From the NCBI GenBank assembly GCA_016932615.1, contig JAFGCN010000010.1:1-63876 (forward strand): a stretch of 63,876 bases of DNA, read 5' to 3'. A program made the translations under genes and the position numbers. Origin of the DNA: Candidatus Aenigmatarchaeota archaeon (GTDB lineage: Archaea; Aenigmatarchaeota; Aenigmatarchaeia; QMZS01). The notes below the pieces were generated by a model. It searched no databases, was not told where the DNA came from, and worked only from the letters and a program-made list of their open reading frames with translations. Position 1 is the first letter of the stretch, and each line of letters starts with the position of its first letter. Shown in pieces: positions 58,703 to 63,876 of the stretch.

Positions 58703-59464
58703 ATGGACAAGGCCTTTAGGGACCTGATAGGGATTACCGGAATTTTTATCCTGGTAGTGTCCCTGATACTCTTTGTTGCTTCGGCAGCCGAGTTCTACAA
58801 ATTCCTTCTTCTCTTCTCGGTGGGCGTGGTGCTCCTTTCAATCAGAATCTATAACTTCCCCGGAATCCAGCAGTTTCTCGTGGTGGGTTTTGGCTGGGTC
58901 ATGGGCATTTACGCGCTTTCAAGCATCTTTACGCAGTACAGCCAGTTCCCGGTTCCTGGCTTTGAGTGGTCGGGGATTTCTCTTGGCGTGTGGTGCCTGG
59001 CTTACCCTGCCCTCCTGATACTCTATGAGGTCACGCGGCTCTATGAGAACAAGAAATGGCACGAAACTTCGATTGCCGCCCTTGACGCCATGTCGGTTTT
59101 TGGCGCGGCATTTCTTGCAATTTCAGCCATTGCCTGCCTGGATCCCCTGGGATTTTCCGGTGGGATAACCGGCGACTGGCGGGAGTTTTATGTTTACGGG
59201 GTGGCGCTTCTCCTCTACACGATAGACCGGAGGGGAATCTACCTTGAAGGGCGGCTTTTGGAGTGGAATACTGCGTGGAGAAACCTTTCGGGCGGCATTG
59301 CATTCCTGGGGGGGCTTATGATGATATGGCTTTCAATCTCATCTTTTCTTGGAACTGAAGGTGCAAGCGTTCCGGTATTCCTTGCCGAGGCGGTTGGTGG
59401 AGTCTTTGTATGCTTTGTCGTTTACCAGATTTTTCAGAGAGAATATTTTATAAAGGAGCATTGA
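58703..59464 (+). CDS. Polytopic membrane protein
   Basis: A 253-residue protein with about seven transmembrane helices (for example ITGIFILVVSLILFVASAA, KFLLLFSVGVVLLSI, FLVVGFGWVMGIYALSSIF). Loops are short; a DRRGIYLEGRLLEWN loop lies near residue 175. Not assigned to a family. A CATTTATTCC box about 26 nt before the ATG. The next gene begins 2 nt after its stop (plus ATG spacing), so the two form a unit. Confidence 0.75.
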   Translation: MDKAFRDLIGITGIFILVVSLILFVASAAEFYKFLLLFSVGVVLLSIRIYNFPGIQQFLVVGFGWVMGIYALSSIFTQYSQFPVPGFEWSGISLGVWCLAYPALLILYEVTRLYENKKWHETSIAALDAMSVFGAAFLAISAIACLDPLGFSGGITGDWREFYVYGVALLLYTIDRRGIYLEGRLLEWNTAWRNLSGGIAFLGGLMMIWLSISSFLGTEGASVPVFLAEAVGGVFVCFVVYQIFQREYFIKEH

Positions 59465-59466
59465 TT

Positions 59467-59760
59467 ATGGGACTTTCCGGTGAGAAGATTTGGCTCGCCC
59501 TGTTTATCTTTCTTGTGGTTTTGTGCGCCCCGGTCTTTCGGCAGGACCCAGGGCAAACAGCAAGCGAAGCAGGCATAAAGCCACTGCCGGAAAGGTCAGA
59601 AAGCAAAAGCACCATTCTATCCGGCTGCACGGAAACGCAGGCCTGCATCGAGAATGAGGAATGCCTTGGCAGCTGCCGGCTTTGCAGGGTTCGCCTGTGC
59701 CCTCAGGAGGACGGAAGCCAGACCTTTGAGATTTTGTCCTGCAGTTGCAGAAAGGCGTAG
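59467..59760 (+). CDS. Small secreted Cys-rich protein
   Basis: A 97-residue protein with an N-terminal hydrophobic segment (GEKIWLALFIFLVVLCAPVF) acting as signal peptide or anchor, a short linker and a compact C-terminal domain with eight Cys (CTETQACIENEECLGSCRLC, then CPQ and CSC). Likely disulfide-rich and outside the cell. It follows the membrane protein gene directly. Function unknown. Confidence 0.7.
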   Translation: MGLSGEKIWLALFIFLVVLCAPVFRQDPGQTASEAGIKPLPERSESKSTILSGCTETQACIENEECLGSCRLCRVRLCPQEDGSQTFEILSCSCRKA

Positions 59761-59841
59761 CAATCCATATAAGTGCGGACCGTTTCAAAAGGCAACTTCT
59801 CGCATTTGTTAGCTCATTGTGGCCAATAGGGCTTCTATCTC

Positions 59842-60060
59842 TTAACTAGTGAGGCCATCTCTGGAGGTATAGTCTTCCCGCCACATATTGGCGTATTTTA
59901 GAAAGGCAAGATCTTTTAAATGCCTGTAGCTGAGGGTAATCTCTGTTTCTTTCAGTTCGGGAAATCCTGACGCCACGAGACGGTCCTTAAAACGTGGAAG
60001 ATTGTGCATAATAGACCTGTCTTTGTAAATGCAATTTAAGGAGATAGTTGAATGCTTCAC
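59842..60060 (-). CDS. Small hypothetical protein downstream of lutB
   Basis: A 72-residue ORF from a GTG at 60060, 3 nt after the LutB-like stop, or a 55-residue form from ATG 60009 (MHNLPRFKDRLVASGFPELK) with a TTAAAT box about 28 nt upstream. Contains ITLSYRHLKDLAFLKYANMW. It could be the last gene of the redox operon. Not recognised. Confidence 0.5.
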   Translation of the reverse strand: MKHSTISLNCIYKDRSIMHNLPRFKDRLVASGFPELKETEITLSYRHLKDLAFLKYANMWREDYTSRDGLTS

Positions 60061-60063
60061 GCT

Positions 60064-61335
60064 CTAGCAGCATTGCCAGTCGCTCCCTGCATCTTCGCCC
60101 ACTTTTCCAATCGCGCTCGAGTATTTCTGGAGGTTTTCAATCGTCTTTTTTGTCCCTTCCGGCGCCAGGCCCTTTTTCACCAGTTCCCCCCGGACAAGCC
60201 GGACAAGCTCTGGAAGGTCTATTTTTGCGGGGCAGTTATGCCTGCAGCTGGAGCAGCCGGTGCAGTAGAATGCGCCGCCTTCCAGGGATTTCTGAAGCCC
60301 TTCCGAAAACTTTGAAAAGACCACTCCCTTCGCTCCGGCGTATCGGTTGCCGAAGAGATTTTGAATCTGGTGGTAGATTGGGCATAGGTTCAGGCAGGCG
60401 CCGCAGTTTATGCAGTATAAAATTTCCTCGTATGGAGTCCCCAGAATGCCTGACCTGCCGTTGTCGAGAAGTATGAGGTAAACTTCCTTTGCCCCCTGGG
60501 CTCCGGTAATGACTTTGTTTTGTATGTCCGCGGTCTTGCTGGGGCCCGAAATCAAGCTTACGTAAACCGGAAACTTCTGCCCCGTTCCGTAAACCGCCGA
60601 GCATTTGGCGACAAGAAGCGCGTCCTCGACAGTTGGAATAATCTTTTCGAAGCCCGCGACGATAATGTGCTTTTCCGGAAACCTCGAAACAAGGGAGATG
60701 TTCCCCTCGTTTTCCAAAACCATAACGCTCCCGTCAGCGGTTATTGCGTTCGCGCCCGTCAGCCCCACCCTTGCCTCGGCAATCTTCTCCCTTAGCTTGT
60801 TTCTGGCAAAAGAGGCGATTTCAGCCGGCTCCGGCTTTACGGAAACTCCGTACTTTTCTTTTATTGCCTTTGAGATGTCCTTCGGGGTAAGCTTGAGGGC
60901 AGGCAGAACCGGGTGAATCCCTTCGAGATGCGCAACCTGTACGAGAAAGTCTCCCAGGTCAGTTTCGACGACCTCAACTCCCCCAAGCGCTTTTTCAAGC
61001 CCTAGTTCCTTGAAGGCGTTTGACTTTGACTTTACAAGGAGCTTTTCGCCGCCCAAAATTTTCAGGATTGCTTTTTGTGCCTGCTGTGGATTTTTTGCCT
61101 CGATTACCTTTATCCCGTTTTCAGTAAGGTTTTTTATAGCTTTCTTCTTCAGCTCCGAAATGTTTTCAATTGACATTTTCTTCAGCTCCCGCAGTTTTTC
61201 CTTCAGTTCCCCCTCATCCAGGCCGCTAAGCGCGCATTCTCTCTTCTCAAGGTACGAATAAAACACGGGGAGAAGGCACGAAATTGCCTTACTCCTTTGC
61301 CCGACTTCTTTTTCCAGATTTCCCTTCATCTTCAT
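60064..61335 (-). CDS. LutB-like LUD/4Fe-4S protein
   Basis: A 423-residue protein with an N-terminal LUD (lactate utilisation) domain (KLLVKSKSNAFKELGLEKALGG, VGLTGANAITADGSV) and a C-terminal bacterial-ferredoxin-like pair of 4Fe-4S motifs, CINCGACLNLCPIYH and CTGCSSCRHNCPAKIDLPEL. LutB works with LutA and LutC in lactate oxidation in bacteria; in archaea the electron donor is often unknown. The N-terminus overlaps the LutA-like gene by 47 nt. Ends CQWQCC, an unusual Cys-rich tail. Confidence 0.85.
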   Translation of the reverse strand: MKMKGNLEKEVGQRSKAISCLLPVFYSYLEKRECALSGLDEGELKEKLRELKKMSIENISELKKKAIKNLTENGIKVIEAKNPQQAQKAILKILGGEKLLVKSKSNAFKELGLEKALGGVEVVETDLGDFLVQVAHLEGIHPVLPALKLTPKDISKAIKEKYGVSVKPEPAEIASFARNKLREKIAEARVGLTGANAITADGSVMVLENEGNISLVSRFPEKHIIVAGFEKIIPTVEDALLVAKCSAVYGTGQKFPVYVSLISGPSKTADIQNKVITGAQGAKEVYLILLDNGRSGILGTPYEEILYCINCGACLNLCPIYHQIQNLFGNRYAGAKGVVFSKFSEGLQKSLEGGAFYCTGCSSCRHNCPAKIDLPELVRLVRGELVKKGLAPEGTKKTIENLQKYSSAIGKVGEDAGSDWQCC

Positions 61336-62083
61336 CCTCGTCTTTTTCAGTCCTCAGAACCTGCGATAGCTCCACTACCTTAAGCCCCCCTGCGTTTTCT
61401 TTCAGGTTAAGGTAGCACATAGGGCAGCATGTCACCAGCACTCCGGCGCCGGTTTCCTTTGCCATGCCCGCCCGCTCTTTTGCAATCGAGCTTGAGAGAA
61501 TTTCGTGGTTTGACCTTACTCCGGCGCCGCCCCCACAGCAAAGCGCTCGTTCTCTCGTAAGCTTCATCTCCTTTATTCTGCATCCCGCGGCCTCCAGGAC
61601 TTTCCTTGGCTCTTCATAGACGCCAGAGTACCGCCCAAGGTGGCAGGGGTCGTGAAAGGTAACCGTGCCTTTGTAAGTTTTTAGCTTCTTTACGTCCAGT
61701 TTTCCCTCGCCGATTGCCCTTGAAAGAGTATGGCTAATATGCTCGACCTCTATATCCCAGGCGTCGCCGAGGATTTTCGGGTAATCGACGGAGAATACCT
61801 TTGAGCAGCCGGGGCAGGAGGCGATAATCTTTCTTACGCTGCGGCTTTTGAAAAGCTCCAGATTTTTTTGCATGAGCTTTTCCGCTTCTTCGCCTTTCCC
61901 GCAGCTTATCAGGGGGCTTGCACAGCAGATTTCCTTGTCGAAAAGCTCGATAAATTCGATTCCTGCCTTTTTGAGAAGAATCCGGTAATTGAGGCCAATA
62001 TCTCTGGCAGCCGCTTTTGTGAGGCAGCCCTCGTAATAGAGAGTATTTCCTCCCCGGAGTTTCCTGAGCAGGTTTACTTTCAT
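61289..62083 (-). CDS. LutA/HdrB-like CCG-domain Fe-S protein
   Basis: A 264-residue protein with two CCG-type Cys motifs: ICCASPLISCGKG with CPGCSKVF in the first half and LCCGGGAGVRSNH with VTCCPMCYLNL in the second. These bind noncubane Fe-S clusters as in LutA, GlpC and heterodisulfide reductase B. It would pass electrons to or from the LutB-like partner. Charged C-terminus (KDEDEDEGKSGKRSRAKE). Overlaps lutB by 47 nt, so they are translated together. Confidence 0.85.
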   Translation of the reverse strand: MKVNLLRKLRGGNTLYYEGCLTKAAARDIGLNYRILLKKAGIEFIELFDKEICCASPLISCGKGEEAEKLMQKNLELFKSRSVRKIIASCPGCSKVFSVDYPKILGDAWDIEVEHISHTLSRAIGEGKLDVKKLKTYKGTVTFHDPCHLGRYSGVYEEPRKVLEAAGCRIKEMKLTRERALCCGGGAGVRSNHEILSSSIAKERAGMAKETGAGVLVTCCPMCYLNLKENAGGLKVVELSQVLRTEKDEDEDEGKSGKRSRAKE

Positions 62084-62098
62084 AGTGTTATCTTAAGG

Positions 62099-63331
62099 TC
62101 AGATGATCTCGAAGACCATATAGATTCCAAGGGCGATGAGAAGAATTGCTGTTCCAAGCTTCATCCACTTTCTGTACTTGAGCCGGAAGCTGTTAACCTT
62201 CTCTGCCGACTGTTCCTTGTGGAAGATGAGCGTTATGATAAGGAGAGGCAGGACGAAGATGAGGTTATAAAGGATGAGGTAGGGAAGCCCCGCCATAAGA
62301 GTCATGTTGCTGCTCAGAAGCGCAAGTATTGTGAGGTAAACCTCCCCGGTGCACGGAAGCTCGAACAAGCTTACGAGAATTCCAAGAACAATTACCGAAG
62401 GAAGCGTTGCCTTTTCGACGTATTTTTTAATAGTTCCCTTCTTCGATTCCGGGATTTTGAGCGTAAACCCTTTTCCGTACCAGAAGAAGTCCTTGAGGTT
62501 TATAAGCCCCGCAAGTATGGCTATTACTGCCGCAATGGCATAGACCATGCGCGTTATTCCGGCGGTCTGGATTACCGCAAAAAGCCCAAGCCCCGAAAGC
62601 AGGTAGACAAGGAAAACAACCGAGCTGTAGATGAGCCCTACCTTGAGTATTCTGCCCTTGGCGCCAATCGAGCCGAGGTATGTCAGGAGGAAGGCGATTA
62701 CTGCAAAGGCGCAGGGGTTTATGCTGTCGACCACTGCTGCAAGTATTACGGTTGTCAGGGTGAGGTCAGCGAAGTTTATCGGGAAGATATTATGAATGCC
62801 GCCAGACTCCTTGTTGTATTCCAGCGGGCAGACGGGAGGGTTTTCGATAAAGTAGATCATTTCAAGCTCCAGGGAATCGATTATCGGCTTGTCGCCGATT
62901 AGCGCTTTGTTTCCGATAAAGAGCATGGGCACAACTGCATCCTCATCTTCCAGCCCGTACCTTTCCCTAAAGTCATTGTAAAGCTCGAAGTTGCTGAAGT
63001 TTGCGGAAACGTCGATTATCTTTAGCTGATACTGGGGGTACTTGGCAACCAACTCTTCGACAATCGGCTCGGCACGGGCGCAGTGGGGGCAGCCGGGCTT
63101 GTGGAAAAAGTAAACACAGTAGGATTCGGAATAATTCGGGCCGGCAGAAGAAGCGGAGCCGTTTGCAATCAGGGGATTATTCTCCCCGCAGGTGATTTTC
63201 TCGATGTCGCAGGCGCCATCCGCCGCAAAGGCCAAAAAAGGCACGAAAATGGCGGCAAACAGGAGGGTGGCTGCAATAAGAGGCAAAACAGCCATTTCCA
63301 GACCGAAAAATCCCTTAACTTCCACTTTCAT
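62099..63331 (-). CDS. Thioredoxin-CcdA (DsbD-like) fusion
   Basis: A 410-residue membrane redox protein. N-terminal hydrophobic segment (about 10-37), then a periplasm-side thioredoxin-like domain with the active CPHC pair (C81-P-H-C84, in HKPGCPHCARAEPI), then a CcdA-type domain with six or so transmembrane helices (DSINPCAFAVIAFLLTYLG; ELPCTGEVYLTILALL), including Cys for electron relay. It moves reducing power across the membrane to extracytoplasmic disulfides. ATG 63331 lies inside the 3' end of the DUF134 gene (17-nt overlap), so translation is coupled. Confidence 0.85.
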   Translation of the reverse strand: MKVEVKGFFGLEMAVLPLIAATLLFAAIFVPFLAFAADGACDIEKITCGENNPLIANGSASSAGPNYSESYCVYFFHKPGCPHCARAEPIVEELVAKYPQYQLKIIDVSANFSNFELYNDFRERYGLEDEDAVVPMLFIGNKALIGDKPIIDSLELEMIYFIENPPVCPLEYNKESGGIHNIFPINFADLTLTTVILAAVVDSINPCAFAVIAFLLTYLGSIGAKGRILKVGLIYSSVVFLVYLLSGLGLFAVIQTAGITRMVYAIAAVIAILAGLINLKDFFWYGKGFTLKIPESKKGTIKKYVEKATLPSVIVLGILVSLFELPCTGEVYLTILALLSSNMTLMAGLPYLILYNLIFVLPLLIITLIFHKEQSAEKVNSFRLKYRKWMKLGTAILLIALGIYMVFEII

Positions 63332-63617
63332 ACTTATAGCTTCCCCCTTCAATTTTTATAGCCCTTCCGTTCACCAGTGCTTCTGAAATCTTCTTTCTCG
63401 CGGAAAGCAGGAGCCGGTGAAATGTCGGCTGCGAAATATTCATTTTTTTTGCTGCCTTTTCCTGGTCCAGCCCCTCAAAGTCCTTCAGCCGCAGCGTTTC
63501 AAGCTCCTCCATATTCAGCACGACAATTTCCAAATCAGTAAGCTTTATCCCTGCGGGCTTGAAATAGGTCACATTTGGCTGAAAGCCCACACATCGGCAT
63601 ATTTTTGGCCTTACCAT
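63315..63617 (-). CDS. DUF134 helix-turn-helix protein
   Basis: A 100-residue protein of the DUF134 family: MVRPKICRCVGFQPNVTYFKP with the CRC motif, then LEIVVLNMEELETLRLKDFE, then the helix-turn-helix LDQEKAAKKMNISQPTFHRLL. DUF134 proteins are commonly encoded next to DUF5320 and iron-molybdenum cofactor-like genes; the role is probably regulatory. ATG 63617 is preferred over the upstream frame start at 63653. Confidence 0.88.
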   Translation of the reverse strand: MVRPKICRCVGFQPNVTYFKPAGIKLTDLEIVVLNMEELETLRLKDFEGLDQEKAAKKMNISQPTFHRLLLSARKKISEALVNGRAIKIEGGSYKYESGS

Positions 63618-63670
63618 AATCTCTTCATAATATCTCGCCGAATAAAAATTCAAAAAAAGAAAAGAAGGGT

Positions 63671-63876
63671 CTATTTCAGCTCTTTAAGTCGCTCTTCGAG
63701 CGCTTTCTTTTCCCTTTCAAGAAGCTCGAGATCTTCTTTTATTAGCTCTTTCTCCTCTTCTTTTGTAAGGTACCTGGGCCTTTGGCAAAAAAATCCCTGG
63801 CCCCAGCCCATTCCGCGAGCAAATCCTCGCCCGCAAGGGCCGGTACCTCGCCCAATTGCTCTTGGGTTTCTTGGTC
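63671..63876 (-). CDS. DUF5320-type Gly/Arg-rich protein, C-terminal part
   Basis: The 3' end of a gene that runs off the right edge, 67 residues plus stop visible. It has the DUF5320 look: Gly/Arg-rich repeats (GRGTGPCGRGFARGMGWGQG) with scattered Cys, then a charged coiled-coil tail (EEEKELIKEDLELLEREKK). Known neighbours of DUF134 genes. Role probably metal or Fe-S related; unproven. Confidence 0.75.
   Translation of the reverse strand, partial: PRNPRAIGRGTGPCGRGFARGMGWGQGFFCQRPRYLTKEEEKELIKEDLELLEREKKALEERLKELK

Noticed and set aside
1-63876. CRISPR arrays, insertion sequences, integrases
   Set aside because: No direct-repeat arrays with regular spacers, no transposase or recombinase motifs and no terminal repeats were seen on either strand.

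Overview
This 64-kb window is archaeal. It carries TATA boxes about 28 nt upstream of start codons (mostly leaderless genes), O-phosphoseryl-tRNA synthetase (SepRS), the wyosine enzyme Taw1/TYW1, type II methionine aminopeptidase, an archaeal-type thymidylate synthase, a YchF GTPase and an intron-split tRNA. The many small lineage-specific proteins and cysteine-rich secreted repeats resemble DPANN-type uncultivated archaea, but I cannot place the lineage from this window alone. There are no rRNAs, CRISPR arrays, integrases or insertion sequences.

Layout. 1-5 kb: end of a secreted protein gene, a ribbon-helix-helix regulator, argS and four or five orphan genes, two of which have a promoter-matched ATG out of frame with the main ORF. 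5-8.3 kb: a pfkB-fba sugar operon and small membrane proteins, including a tandem duplicated pair. 8.3-21 kb: a Cys-rich secreted repeat protein, a tandem RecB/Cas4-like nuclease, uvrA, a stand-alone GlmU-type acetyltransferase and a 1237-residue secreted beta-propeller/Ig protein. 21-32.4 kb: a glycan/amino-sugar region (carbamoyltransferase with an internal deletion, asnB, GT4 glycosyltransferase, UDP-sugar dehydrogenase, MntA-HepT toxin-antitoxin, HAD-like protein, glmS, epimerase). 32-42 kb: Nudix, ychF, map, scpB, an arginase-fold-like protein, two paralogues flanking a rhodanese, and a tRNA-Leu gene interrupted by two non-canonical introns. 42-49.7 kb: nucleotide metabolism (PhnP-like hydrolase, thymidylate synthase with an MtrA-like N-domain, dCMP deaminase) plus SET, HIT and phosphodiesterase genes and one decayed gene. 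49.8-58.7 kb: orphan genes, taw1, sepS and a two-gene AAA-ATPase/TOPRIM cassette that looks like an acquired defence module. 58.7-63.9 kb: membrane/secreted small genes and a redox operon (DUF5320, DUF134, thioredoxin-CcdA fusion, LutA-like, LutB-like).

How parts fit. GlmS, the LbH acetyltransferase, the UDP-sugar dehydrogenase, the epimerase, GT4, AsnB and the carbamoyltransferase could together make and decorate a surface glycan built on amino sugars. SepRS, ArgS, Taw1 and the split tRNA-Leu form a translation/tRNA theme. The most unusual sequence signals are: (1) the doubly interrupted tRNA-Leu with anticodon AAG; (2) the catalytic C-terminal tail of GlmS found on the opposite strand at the end of the convergent neighbouring gene, as if about 170 bp had been inverted; (3) the ATPase/TOPRIM pair; (4) interlocked divergent promoters in which the TATA box of each gene overlaps or abuts the start codon of the other. 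Several broken genes could be real decay or assembly error; reads are needed to decide.
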